NCBI RefSeq assembly: GCF_006546655.1
Contig: NZ_VIAQ01000019.1
Location: 62,001-126,000, forward strand
Length of the DNA stretch: 64,000 nucleotides
Source: Methanolobus vulcani
GTDB taxonomy: Archaea; Halobacteriota; Methanosarcinia; Methanosarcinales; Methanosarcinaceae
Direction of reading: 5' to 3'
Below, piece after piece: positions 54,332 through 63,013 of the stretch. The notes beneath the pieces were generated by a model that saw only the letters and a program-made list of their open reading frames with translations, did not search any database and was not told the DNA's origin. Numbering within the stretch: the stretch's first letter is position 1; the number at the start of each line of letters is the position of its first letter. A program made the translations under genes and the position numbers.

Positions 54332-55246
54332 TCAACTTTTGCAGAACGGTACACGCCTGCTGACAGCCAGCCTGAAAAGATCAGGCAATTCTTCCACACT
54401 GGCCCCTGAGGCATCAACCATATTATCACTTACCAGAAGGCAAGGTTTTAGTTTTCCGTCTGCTGTTACTCTTAAACGATTACAGTTTGCACAGAATTCA
54501 GTATTGTCGACCGGTCTGACAAATTCGACTTCTGCACCATTGATAATATATTTTTTCCTTTTATGTAGTTCACGCACATGTACATCAGAAGAGACTGACA
54601 ATAATGAGCGTTCTACTTCATTGGCATCTATCCGGTACTGCGGAAGATCCCTGAAATCCATGAGTTCGATCAACTGCAGGATAACGTCCCCGCCATATCC
54701 ACGCGTAAATTCCAGCATATCTTTGACCTCATCATCATTAAAATCTTTGAGGAGAACCATGTTGAGTTTTACAGGAGTAAGGCCAACGTCAACAGCTTCA
54801 TGTATTCCATCAAGCACCCTGTCAAAAATACCCTTTCCACACTTAGTGATAGTGTGATACTTATCCGGGTCAAGACTATCAAGACTTATATTGACCCTGT
54901 CAAGACCGGCATCCTTCAGAGAAGATGCCCTGTCCTTTAGCAAAACAGCATTCGTGGTCATGGAAACATCCCTTAATTCTGGAAGGCGAACAAGTGCTTC
55001 CTCAAGGTCTTTTCTAAGAAGTGGTTCACCACCGGATATCTTCAATCTGTTAATTCCAAAACCAGATGCAACTTCAACGATATTAACAATAGTATCCACT
55101 GACATTTCTTTACTGTGCCCTATATGGCCTTCATTGTGGCAATATATGCAATTAAGATTACAGCGGTCGGTTACAGACATTCTCAAACTTCGGACTGTGC
55201 GTCCGTAAGAGTCAGTAAGAAGTTCTGTTGTTTCCGGAGAAGACAT
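54332..55246 (-). CDS. moaA: GTP 3',8-cyclase MoaA (molybdopterin synthesis)
   Basis: Radical SAM enzyme converting GTP to the first intermediate of molybdopterin. The N-terminal cluster cysteines are C29, C33, C36 (TDRCNLNCIYCHNEG); KISGGEPLLRKDLEEAL and TTNAVLL follow, and a second cluster lies at the C-terminal end (EFCANCNRLRVT ... KLKPCLL). Total 304 residues, usual for archaea. ATG 55246. It is transcribed divergently from cfbB and is followed by a small gene. Confidence 0.93.
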   Translation of the reverse strand: MSSPETTELLTDSYGRTVRSLRMSVTDRCNLNCIYCHNEGHIGHSKEMSVDTIVNIVEVASGFGINRLKISGGEPLLRKDLEEALVRLPELRDVSMTTNAVLLKDRASSLKDAGLDRVNISLDSLDPDKYHTITKCGKGIFDRVLDGIHEAVDVGLTPVKLNMVLLKDFNDDEVKDMLEFTRGYGGDVILQLIELMDFRDLPQYRIDANEVERSLLSVSSDVHVRELHKRKKYIINGAEVEFVRPVDNTEFCANCNRLRVTADGKLKPCLLVSDNMVDASGASVEELPDLFRLAVSRRVPFCKS

Positions 55247-55285
55247 AGTACTTAGATATACGTCATTTATTTAATCGTTTTGAAT

Positions 55286-55297
55286 CCTCACCTGAGG
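55286..55297. promoter_or_regulatory. inverted repeat between moaA and cfbB
   Basis: CCTCA-CC-TGAGG is a 5-bp inverted repeat in the 89-bp divergent region and could be an operator for either gene. A TATA-like ATACATATAT for cfbB lies just after it (55303-55312), and the moaA TATA candidate TTAAATAAATG lies on the other side. Confidence 0.3.
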
Positions 55298-55335
55298 GAA
55301 TAATACATATATCCGAACTATACACAATAAACACC

Positions 55336-56652
55336 ATGACAAATGCGGTGTTGCTTGCAGGTACCAACAGTGGCGTTGGAAAAACGACAGTTTCCATGGG
55401 CATCATGGCTGCCCTTAAACGAAGAGAGATGATAGTTCAACCTTTCAAAGTAGGACCTGATTACATAGATCCAACATATCATACAGCTATCTGCGGCAAG
55501 CCATCGAGAAATCTTGATACTTATATGATGCAGGTGGATGGTGTAAGGAACACTTTTTCAAAGCATTCTGAGAACACTGACATTAACATCGTGGAAGGTG
55601 TCATGGGACTCTTTGACGGTATGGATGCTACAGAGATTGCAAGTTCCGCTCATGTTGCCAAGTCACTTAAGATTCCTGTAATATTAATTGTAAATGTGCA
55701 TGGAATGTCAAGAAGTGCCGCAGCTATTGTCAAGGGATTTTCCCAGTTTGACCCGGACGTAAAGATTGCCGGCGTGATCCTGAATAAAGTCGGAAGCCCA
55801 AAACATGCACAGATGATCATAGATTCAATACCTGACATCCCCGTTGTCGGAACACTGCCACGTAATAAGGACGTAACTGTGCCTTCAAGACATCTCGGAT
55901 TATACATGGCAAATGAACTTGATTTCGATACGGAAAGCCTGGCTGCATTCATTGAAGAGAACATAGACCTTGATGCTATAATCGAACTCTCAAAAACAAC
56001 ACAGGATTATGAAGCGCCTGAAAAGGAAGAGGAACTGGAAGCAGACCTGAAAATCGGTATTGCATATGACAGTGCATTTTGTTTCTACTACCAGGACATG
56101 TTCGAGGCTTTCAAAAATGCAGGAGCAGAAGTTGAGTTTTTCAGTCCTATAAAAGGAGAAATTCCGGATGTGGACGGATTCTACTTTGGAGGAGGCTACC
56201 CTGAGCTTTACATTTCCGAGCTTGAGAAATCCAAGACAACAAAAGCTCTCAAAGACCTTGCAGCAGAAGGCATGCCAATGTACGGGGAATGCGGCGGTTT
56301 GCAATATATGTCATCATCCTATGAAATTGAAGGGACAGTCTACAAGATGGCAAATGTATTGCCTGCAGAAACTGTCCAGACAAAGAAACTCCAGGCACTG
56401 GGCTACACCGAAGGAGTCGCAAACGGAAACTTCATCAAAGGACCTATAAGAGGACATGAGTTCCATTATTCCGCAACGTACTGCGATAACGATGCAAAGC
56501 TCGCATATGACATGAAAAGAGGAAAAGGAATTCTCGATGGCAAGGACGGACTTACCGAGCATAATGCACTTGCAAGTTATACTCATGCACATCCTGCATC
56601 GTTCCCTGTGAAGAGTTTTGTTGAGAAATGCAGGGAATATAAACATAGCTGA
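55336..56652 (+). CDS. cfbB: Ni-sirohydrochlorin a,c-diamide synthase
   Basis: CobB/CbiA-family glutamine amidotransferase that amidates sirohydrochlorin side chains, a step of coenzyme F430 synthesis in methanogens. The N-terminal dethiobiotin-synthetase-like domain has the P-loop GTNSGVGKTTVSMGI, KVGPDYIDPTYH, RNLDTYM and EGVMGLFDG; the C-terminal glutaminase part has FYFGGGYPELY, the nucleophile Cys in MYGECGGLQYM, and the His in GHEFHYS. 438 residues, usual. The family also includes cobyrinate synthase; cfbB is chosen because the organism is a methanogen. Confidence 0.9.
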   Translation: MTNAVLLAGTNSGVGKTTVSMGIMAALKRREMIVQPFKVGPDYIDPTYHTAICGKPSRNLDTYMMQVDGVRNTFSKHSENTDINIVEGVMGLFDGMDATEIASSAHVAKSLKIPVILIVNVHGMSRSAAAIVKGFSQFDPDVKIAGVILNKVGSPKHAQMIIDSIPDIPVVGTLPRNKDVTVPSRHLGLYMANELDFDTESLAAFIEENIDLDAIIELSKTTQDYEAPEKEEELEADLKIGIAYDSAFCFYYQDMFEAFKNAGAEVEFFSPIKGEIPDVDGFYFGGGYPELYISELEKSKTTKALKDLAAEGMPMYGECGGLQYMSSSYEIEGTVYKMANVLPAETVQTKKLQALGYTEGVANGNFIKGPIRGHEFHYSATYCDNDAKLAYDMKRGKGILDGKDGLTEHNALASYTHAHPASFPVKSFVEKCREYKHS

Positions 56653-56697
56653 ATACTGTAAAGTGATTCAGTTCAGTTCTGTTTAAAAATAACTTAG

Positions 56698-56728
56698 TGG
56701 GACACATAATGTCCCAAATATTCTTTTT
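56698..56728 (+). terminator. bidirectional hairpin terminator between cfbB and priL
   Basis: TGGGACA (56698-56704) and TGTCCCA (56710-56716) form a 7-bp stem with a five-base loop; TTCTTTTTT follows on the plus strand. Read on the minus strand, the same stem is followed by CTAAGTTATTTTT, so it may also end the priL transcript. Confidence 0.6.
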
Positions 56729-56740
56729 TACAAAATCAAG

Positions 56741-57811
56741 TCAACTGTCATTCTTCTGAGACTTATCAGGAACGGTATTTCCCGCAGCCTTTTGAGCATC
56801 CCTTTTCCTGAACCAGACCTTGCGGCTGTAATAATTAAGTGGATGGCTTATTTTCTTACACATCTCATCAGGAGCATAGCAATTACCATAGGTCTGCATT
56901 GTTGAACAGGAAGGTGGTTTGTAATGAGTACCTGAAGAACCTGCAATATGCTCTATCTGATATCGGGCTTTTTCGATATCAAAATCAGGTGATGCGGTAA
57001 AAAGATTCATAATATCATCCACAGTCATGCCTATGGTTATCAGGAAAGCAGTCATGGCAAACCTCATAGAATGAGCAAGGTTCACACCTGCCTGTGTATT
57101 AGCTATAGCATGTGTGATACATGGAGGGAAAAGATCGGTTTCAACTGATTCGAATTCAGAATCACCGAAAGTACTCTTTCTTTCTTCAAGTAATTCTTGT
57201 ATTTCTACAAGATATGGCTCGCATGACTCTACAAGCTCCTCATTCACAGGCATAGGCAGGTTATGTTCAACACGTTCCTTGATCAGCTCCTGTAAAAGAC
57301 GGGAGAATTCCTCTTTTGAAACATTCACATTTCCATGGTGAAGCTTACGGTTAACGAGCTTCCACTCAATTGCTTTTAGGGAGCTCGCCATTCTGATATA
57401 TGAGGTGAAATGTAGTTTAAAACCGGTATCGCTTCTATCAGGGTAAACTGAAAAATCAGACGCGAACTCTTCCAGAAAATCAAGATCTGAAGTCTTCAGA
57501 AGTTTATATGAGGCAACAGCCTCTGCAAGACAATACCTTCGGGTCAGAAATGAATCATCAATGCTAGAAACAAGTATTCTTGAAAAAGGATAGGAAAGCA
57601 GTTCCAGCAATATCTTCTGCTCATCTGATGCAGAAAGAGAAGGCTTGAACAGCTCACCTTCGATCGCCTGCATAACACGTTCCTTACCACGAATTCGTGC
57701 CGATTCCATGGCTCTGGAAGTAACCAAGCGGTCAAGGGACATCCCGAGGCTCTTTACGTGTGCCGATGCCCCGGAAATGTAAGGATATAGTGCAAAGTCT
57801 TTTTCATCCAT
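56741..57811 (-). CDS. priL: DNA primase large subunit PriL
   Basis: Regulatory subunit of the archaeal/eukaryotic-type primase, 356 residues. The N-terminal half is helical; the C-terminal Fe-S domain has cysteines in LFPPCITHAI, KPPSCSTMQTYGNCYAPDEM and CKKISHPLNYY, consistent with the four ligands of its 4Fe-4S cluster. It starts at ATG 57811, 3 bp after the pcn stop, so the sliding clamp and primase are encoded in one transcript. Confidence 0.92.
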   Translation of the reverse strand: MDEKDFALYPYISGASAHVKSLGMSLDRLVTSRAMESARIRGKERVMQAIEGELFKPSLSASDEQKILLELLSYPFSRILVSSIDDSFLTRRYCLAEAVASYKLLKTSDLDFLEEFASDFSVYPDRSDTGFKLHFTSYIRMASSLKAIEWKLVNRKLHHGNVNVSKEEFSRLLQELIKERVEHNLPMPVNEELVESCEPYLVEIQELLEERKSTFGDSEFESVETDLFPPCITHAIANTQAGVNLAHSMRFAMTAFLITIGMTVDDIMNLFTASPDFDIEKARYQIEHIAGSSGTHYKPPSCSTMQTYGNCYAPDEMCKKISHPLNYYSRKVWFRKRDAQKAAGNTVPDKSQKNDS

Positions 57812-57814
57812 AGA

Positions 57815-58552
57815 TCAGTCTGATTCGATCCTTGGAGCCAGAAGATAACCAACCTTACCTGCACCATTTGCAATGGCGAAACCAATCTTCACAGGGAAAT
57901 CCTTTCCAAGTTCAACAGTAACTTCATTGGAACGGGAAGCAGGTTTGACTATATCGGACAGGTAATCCAGTGAGAAAAGTGAGCGTGCCTCACCTGATTT
58001 CAGGTCAATAAGACTGTCACGAGTCATGTCAAGACGTACACGGTCAGTGTCACCTTCAGCTTCCATGTAAAAGACATCCTCATCAATACCAAGCAACATG
58101 TGGTCACTGATCTTCTCGGCAGCTTTTACAGCCCTCTGGAGGTCTTTTCCATTAAGGACAACCTCAGCAGGCAACTCTAGCTGTGGAATCCTTGGTTCTG
58201 CCCTGATAGTTGATGGATCAAGCAGGGCAAGAGTATATGAGAGGCCACCAAGATGTAGTGACATTTTCTGAGACATCTCATCAAGTTCCATGACGACTTT
58301 TTCATCCCTACCTGCAACACTGAAAATATCATTGATCTTTGACAGGTCCATGCCTATCTCGGAGTCATCAGCATTGAATTCATCAAAAGCACTCGAATTA
58401 AGATCAAAACTCACCATGGCCACATTTGCAGGGTCAACTGCCCTTACAACTATGCCCTCAGGAGAAATCCTGAAACGTGCTTCATCAACAAGAACCGAAA
58501 GAGTTTCAATTGCAGTCTTTAAAATATCTGCATCAATAGTTGCCTTGAACAT
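57815..58552 (-). CDS. pcn: DNA polymerase sliding clamp PCNA
   Basis: Ring-forming clamp of 245 residues that holds polymerases and repair enzymes on DNA. Two typical PCNA domains: MFKATIDADILKTAIETLSV at the start with RISPEGIVVRAVDPANVAMV (DNA-facing helix region) and the C-terminal VTVELGKDFPVKIGFAI and KVGYLLAPRIE. ATG 58552, with GGTGG about 9 nt upstream. A TATA-like stretch lies in the A/T-rich gap from 58553. Confidence 0.95.
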   Translation of the reverse strand: MFKATIDADILKTAIETLSVLVDEARFRISPEGIVVRAVDPANVAMVSFDLNSSAFDEFNADDSEIGMDLSKINDIFSVAGRDEKVVMELDEMSQKMSLHLGGLSYTLALLDPSTIRAEPRIPQLELPAEVVLNGKDLQRAVKAAEKISDHMLLGIDEDVFYMEAEGDTDRVRLDMTRDSLIDLKSGEARSLFSLDYLSDIVKPASRSNEVTVELGKDFPVKIGFAIANGAGKVGYLLAPRIESD

Positions 58553-58655
58553 ATGGATTAGCCACCAATAAATTAAATTTTTAGGTCATTATATCTAATA
58601 ACTAATATAACTTTTCTTTTAAATATCCAAAACTAAGAAAAAGTATCAGATATCC

Positions 58656-58967
58656 TTAGTCGTATTCACGCCAGGTACAGCCACATTTTGTACATTTGAA
58701 GAAACGTGTCTCTGATTCATCAGCGGATCTAAGCTGGCGCAGCCACCAGTATGCAGTGTTGTTACCGCATTCCTCACATCTCACTGTGGTTGTAGGAAGA
58801 CCCTGATCCACATTCCCTTCAAGCACAGTGACATCTCTTTTCTCCCTGGATTCTTTTGACACCAGTTCCTCGGTACCTTGTTTTCCCTTTACATAACCAC
58901 ATTTTCTGCACTTAAATGTATCACCTGAAGGAAACATCATACTTTTACATTCGGGACAAAATTCCAT
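58656..58967 (-). CDS. tfs: transcription cleavage factor TFS
   Basis: Zinc protein that stimulates RNA cleavage by stalled RNA polymerase, 103 residues from ATG 58967 (MEFCPECKSMM). The N-terminal ribbon is CPECKSMMFPSGDTFKCRKC; the C-terminal ribbon is VRCEECGNNTAYWWL and FFKCTKCGCTWREYD, with the acidic DE of the catalytic tip (RSADESETRF). The start at 58985 is also in frame, but AAGTGAT sits 5 nt before ATG 58967. It overlaps the Nudix gene by 23 bases. Confidence 0.92.
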   Translation of the reverse strand: MEFCPECKSMMFPSGDTFKCRKCGYVKGKQGTEELVSKESREKRDVTVLEGNVDQGLPTTTVRCEECGNNTAYWWLRQLRSADESETRFFKCTKCGCTWREYD

Positions 58968-59370
58968 CAATATCACTTCTCGCATTATCTATTATTAAGT
59001 TATGGTCAAAAGCCATTCGCGGTATATCTTCAAGACTGAGCAAATGCACCGCCTTTGCATCAGAATCTGCTTTTGGTACACCATTCCCCAAAGTCAGGTA
59101 CACTACACTCACTGTGTGCCCGCGGGGATCACGCGAAGGTTCAGAATATACCCCAAGTAACTTAACTATTTCTATGGTAAGACCTGTTTCTTCAAGAACC
59201 TCGCGCACAACAGCTTCTTCTGTTGTCTCACCAATGTCTACAAAACCTCCAGGAAGTGCTAATTTTCCCTGAAAAGGAGGATTTTTTCGCTGAATCAGGA
59301 CTATTTTTCCATTTAAGATGATCACGGCATCTACTGTCAGTTTAGGCGTACTGGGTGGCATAAGGAACAA
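58945..59370 (-). CDS. Nudix hydrolase (ADP-ribose pyrophosphatase-like)
   Basis: 141-residue hydrolase that cleaves nucleoside diphosphates linked to another group. The Nudix box is complete: GGFVDIGETTEEAVVREV, continued by LEETGL. An N-terminal IILNGKIVLIQRKNPPFQGK and VKLLGVYSEPSRDPRGH fit ADP-ribose or similar substrate enzymes. ATG 59370 opens the run Nudix-tfs-pcn-priL on the minus strand. It may cleanse nucleotides for replication; the substrate is not certain. Confidence 0.9.
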   Translation of the reverse strand: MFLMPPSTPKLTVDAVIILNGKIVLIQRKNPPFQGKLALPGGFVDIGETTEEAVVREVLEETGLTIEIVKLLGVYSEPSRDPRGHTVSVVYLTLGNGVPKADSDAKAVHLLSLEDIPRMAFDHNLIIDNARSDIDGILSRM

Positions 59371-59427
59371 AAACTTAATAGGCTACATCAAATATATAGA
59401 TGCCATACCTATTAAAGGTGTGCTTAG

Positions 59428-60243
59428 ATGATTGAAAATGTTCTATGGATTGCAGTGGCTTTAATGCTACTTGGATCAATAATTCCTAAAACTGAAAAAA
59501 GCCGCAGAATGGTGTCTGCGGCAGGATGGGTATTCTTTTCCATACACTGGTTCTACCAGCCAATTCATTATATGGAAATTAAAGATTACTTCAACGTAGC
59601 TCTGGTAATAGTCGTTGGAATAGTCTGCCTGATCATAGCATACACCATGTTCAAAGAATACAGGGAAAATAAAATACCTTTACCGGACGTCACAACAATG
59701 GCTACAAGTGCGACTGCCCTTGGTTGTATATTCTATTTCCCATTTGCACAAATGGAAATCCTCAATGTAGGAATCATATCCCAGGTCACAGATACTGTGC
59801 TACTTACCCTCCATTACCTGAATATCCCGGCAGAGCTTGTAGCATGGAACAAAATTCAACTTAATGGATACACAGTAGAGATTATCCTTGCCTGCACTGC
59901 CATTGAGAGCATAGCACTATTCATAGGCCTCATTGCATCAGTAAATGCACCAGTCAAAAGGTTGGCAGCAGCATTCATAACTTCAGTACCAGTCATATAC
60001 ATTTTAAATATAATAAGGGATGTTTTCGTAATTATGGCCTATGGATACCAGTGGTTTGGTCCTGAAAGCTTTGAAATTGCTCACAATACCATAGCAAAGA
60101 TAGGATCAGGAATTGCGTTATTTGTAATTGCTTATCTGGTCATGCGCATACTGCCGGAACTGGTAGACCTGATCGAAGGAGTCTGGTTTTTGGTTACCGG
60201 ATTTTTTCAGAAGCTATTCTATAAAGTAGTAGGAAACCAATAA
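59428..60243 (+). CDS. artA: archaeosortase A
   Basis: Polytopic membrane transpeptidase of 271 residues that cleaves PGF-CTERM proteins such as the S-layer glycoprotein and attaches a lipid. About eight hydrophobic segments. The catalytic Cys is in ILACTAIESIALFIG, the Arg in LNIIRDVFVIMAYG and the His/Asn in EIAHNTIAKIGSGIALFVIA. GGTG lies 6 nt before ATG 59428. It heads the operon artA-asd-pssA, matching the known dependence of archaeosortase A lipid anchoring on these phospholipid enzymes. Confidence 0.9.
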   Translation: MIENVLWIAVALMLLGSIIPKTEKSRRMVSAAGWVFFSIHWFYQPIHYMEIKDYFNVALVIVVGIVCLIIAYTMFKEYRENKIPLPDVTTMATSATALGCIFYFPFAQMEILNVGIISQVTDTVLLTLHYLNIPAELVAWNKIQLNGYTVEIILACTAIESIALFIGLIASVNAPVKRLAAAFITSVPVIYILNIIRDVFVIMAYGYQWFGPESFEIAHNTIAKIGSGIALFVIAYLVMRILPELVDLIEGVWFLVTGFFQKLFYKVVGNQ

Positions 60244-60852
60244 ATGCTTGCAAAAGGTTCTTTTCCCTGGATATTAACATCCATCGCTGTAAGTGTGGTA
60301 AGCTTCTTTGCATACCTGCTATACAAAGTCCCATATTCCGGACCTATCGCAATAATTGCACTAGCAGGAACGATTTTCTTCTTATTCTTTTTCAGGGACC
60401 CCGAAAGAGAAATAAAAGAACATGACAGTCATATGCTCTCACCTGCCGATGGCAGAGTTGTAGACATCAGGGGTAGGAAAATCTGTATTTTCATGAACTT
60501 CCAGAATGTTCATGTAAACAGGTTGCCAATTACCGGAAAGATACACACTATCGAACATAAAAAAGGTGGATATATCCCTGCATTCTGCAAAGACTCTGAT
60601 CGCAACGAAAGAAGCCATACCCTTATAGAAACAGAACATGGCCTGGTTGAAGTTATACAGATAGCAGGAACAGTCACACGCAGAATTGTCTCCTATGTTC
60701 AGGAAGGAGATTACATGAAACAAGGTCAGCGTTTTGGAATGATACGCTTTGGATCAAGGGTCGATGTCACAATTCCTGAAAACTTTGATATACATGTTAA
60801 GAAAGGGGACCGTTTATTTGCCGGTGAAACGGTCATTGCCAGAATTAAATAA
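60244..60852 (+). CDS. asd: archaetidylserine decarboxylase
   Basis: 202-residue phosphatidylserine decarboxylase family enzyme that makes archaetidylethanolamine. Two membrane segments lie at the N-terminus (WILTSIAVSVVSFFAYLLYK, then IAIIALAGTIFFLFF). FRDPEREIKEHD, LSPADGRVVDI and NVHVNRLPITGKI follow. The self-cleavage site FGSR (MIRFGSRVDVTI) gives the pyruvoyl group. Its ATG immediately follows the artA stop, and pssA begins 6 bp later. Confidence 0.92.
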   Translation: MLAKGSFPWILTSIAVSVVSFFAYLLYKVPYSGPIAIIALAGTIFFLFFFRDPEREIKEHDSHMLSPADGRVVDIRGRKICIFMNFQNVHVNRLPITGKIHTIEHKKGGYIPAFCKDSDRNERSHTLIETEHGLVEVIQIAGTVTRRIVSYVQEGDYMKQGQRFGMIRFGSRVDVTIPENFDIHVKKGDRLFAGETVIARIK

Positions 60853-60857
60853 AGGAA

Positions 60858-61565
60858 GTGAACCAGATACTCCATACATTAAAACTACCTGATATAGTCA
60901 CTATTCTGAATGCATTGTGTGGGGTCATTGCCATTATTATTGTCCTTGATGGTTTTACTTATCTAGCACCACTGCTCATACTAATTGCTGCAGTTGCTGA
61001 CGGCGCTGACGGACAACTTGCCCGCAGGTTCTCGTCCAGCGAGATCGGAGGTAATCTGGACTCACTTGCAGATGCCATTTCTTTTGGTGCTGCACCTGTT
61101 ATAATCACATACTCATCTGCCACCGGAACAAAGGCACAGTACATTCTGCTCCTTGCAATGTTATTCTATTTCATATGCGGCATTCTGAGACTTGCCAGAT
61201 TTAACACGATGCACCTTGGTATGAACGCATTCAGCGGTTTACCAATAACCGCAGGAGGAATATCCATATCAGCATATCTGCTCATGGACAATGGATTCTT
61301 TGATTCTTATATCATGGCTGCACTGGCTATCATACTTGGACTACTCATGATCAGCAATGTGACATACCTCAAAGCAAGGAATAAGAACATACTTGCTCTC
61401 CTTTCAATGATATTTGCTGTAACCATTATTTCATATTTTATAAATATCGAATATACCCATGTAATGGCATCAATGCTTTCAGGACTTATGGCAATTTACA
61501 TAATCTCACCAATTATCAAGAAGAACAAAGAGGTACACTATGCAGGAAAACGAAGTGATAACTGA
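60858..61565 (+). CDS. pssA: archaetidylserine synthase
   Basis: CDP-alcohol phosphatidyltransferase of 235 residues that joins CDP-archaeol and serine. The family motif is seen as DGADGQLARRFSSSEIGG followed by NLDSLADAISFG, with all Asp residues. About six to eight membrane segments follow (VIITYSSATGTKAQYILLLA region onward). The GTG start at 60858 has AAAGGAA just before. It feeds Asd and overlaps mptD by 26 bases. Confidence 0.92.
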   Translation: MNQILHTLKLPDIVTILNALCGVIAIIIVLDGFTYLAPLLILIAAVADGADGQLARRFSSSEIGGNLDSLADAISFGAAPVIITYSSATGTKAQYILLLAMLFYFICGILRLARFNTMHLGMNAFSGLPITAGGISISAYLLMDNGFFDSYIMAALAIILGLLMISNVTYLKARNKNILALLSMIFAVTIISYFINIEYTHVMASMLSGLMAIYIISPIIKKNKEVHYAGKRSDN

Positions 61566-61899
61566 CAGGGACAACGTACTTTTTGAAGCAGGTATAAAAC
61601 TCGGTGCTCTCTATCACCAGTTCACAGGCTCACCGGTAAATCTGGAAACTGTTGAGAGTCTGGAAAAAGGAATACAGGAAAGTATTTCAGTCCAGCCTTG
61701 CGTTGAGAAGATCAGTGTTTCCATAAACAGGGATATGATACGCTCCAAACTTAACGGCAAATACGGATATTGCGAACTGGAAGGACGTATGCTGGATGTC
61801 AAGATCACAGCAGTATTCAAAGGTGCAAAAGTGGATGTCAGTCTGGCATTTGACACCGAACTTGACTATCCGCTTATGAAAATAGAAAAGATATATTGA
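61540..61899 (+). CDS. mptD: archaeal dihydroneopterin aldolase MptD
   Basis: 119-residue protein that I read as MptD (DUF372), which forms 6-hydroxymethyl-dihydropterin for tetrahydromethanopterin. The N-terminal FEAGIKLGALYHQFTGSPVN, the middle VQPCVEKISVSIN, and the C-terminal GRMLDVKITAVF and ELDYPLMKIEKIY fit that family as I remember it. GAGGT lies 6 nt before ATG 61540. Its coupling to pssA is unusual, since lipid and pterin pathways are not linked. Confidence 0.72.
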   Translation: MQENEVITDRDNVLFEAGIKLGALYHQFTGSPVNLETVESLEKGIQESISVQPCVEKISVSINRDMIRSKLNGKYGYCELEGRMLDVKITAVFKGAKVDVSLAFDTELDYPLMKIEKIY

Positions 61900-61915
61900 T
61901 TTTTGCTAATTAGAT

Positions 61916-63013
61916 TCAATTAGAACCGGCCTTTGCTTCTTCAAAGGCTGATACTACTTTTTCATTCTGCTCCCTGGTTCCCACTGTCACACGTATCAGT
62001 GATTCACCGGCATTTTTGAATGACCTGCAATCCCTGACAATTATACCCTTTTTCATAAGAGATTCTGAAACATCTTTTGCAATCAGAGGTGAAACATCCA
62101 CAAGGATGAAATTTGCCTGTGAATCATAAACCTTGAAAGGTATATTCTCAGCCAGGAACTTGCGACCTTCCACAGTCATTGAGATGCTTTTCTTCAGATA
62201 TTCCGAATCTGAAAGTGCTGCGACTCCAGCCATTACAGCAGGCAGACTTACATTGAAAGGAGTTGCAATCTTCATATACTGGGATTTGAGCCACTCAGGC
62301 ATCAAACCATATCCAATTCTCAGACCTGCAAGCCCGAATGCTTTTGAGAAAGTCCTTCCAATTACAAGGTTATCGTATTCAAGAACCAGTTTTGAGAGAT
62401 TACTGTCTGCAAACTCAACATATGCCTCGTCCACGAACACAAGTCCCTTTGTAGACTCAAGAAGAGAACGGACATACTCTTCTGAAGTGAGCATACCTGT
62501 CGGGTTGTTAGGAGAACAGAGGAATACAACCTTTGTCCTGTCGGTAATTGCTTCTTTTATGGCAGCCATATTGAAGTTTAGCCCTTCACCGGGAGCTACA
62601 TGAATAGCAGTTGCTCCATTTGCCCTTGCTGCAATCTCATAATAGGAGAATGTGGGAGTTGGAATTACAACCTCATCACCAGGTTCAATGAGCACACGCA
62701 TCATGTTATCAAGTAAACCATCCATGCCTGGACCGGAAGCGCATATATTCTCTACCGGAAGACCTGTGTACTCAGAAATAGCTTCCACAAGCTCGGAAGC
62801 ATCGGCTGAAGGATATATATTCACTTTTGATGCATACGATATGAGAGCTTCAACTGCTTTTGGTGACGGACCAAGAACATTCTCATTGGAACCCAGTTTT
62901 ATGATTAACTTTGGGTCGATGCCATATTTCTTTGCAATCTCTTCAATGGACTTTCCCGGAACATATTCTGCAATGGAATTTACAACGTCCTTGATTAGCT
63001 CAGGCCTGCTCAA
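61916..63013 (-). CDS. hisC: histidinol-phosphate aminotransferase
   Basis: PLP enzyme of about 365 residues of histidine synthesis. Features: [69 protein letters not shown] lysine in [19 protein letters not shown], and QANFILVDV. Starts are unusual: only TTG at 63013 or 63034 precedes the conserved part; TTG 63013 is preferred because GGTGGGCG lies before it. It overlaps argD by 14 bases (35 with the longer start), indicating a coupled pair. Confidence 0.92.
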   Translation of the reverse strand: MSRPELIKDVVNSIAEYVPGKSIEEIAKKYGIDPKLIIKLGSNENVLGPSPKAVEALISYASKVNIYPSADASELVEAISEYTGLPVENICASGPGMDGLLDNMMRVLIEPGDEVVIPTPTFSYYEIAARANGATAIHVAPGEGLNFNMAAIKEAITDRTKVVFLCSPNNPTGMLTSEEYVRSLLESTKGLVFVDEAYVEFADSNLSKLVLEYDNLVIGRTFSKAFGLAGLRIGYGLMPEWLKSQYMKIATPFNVSLPAVMAGVAALSDSEYLKKSISMTVEGRKFLAENIPFKVYDSQANFILVDVSPLIAKDVSESLMKKGIIVRDCRSFKNAGESLIRVTVGTREQNEKVVSAFEEAKAGSN

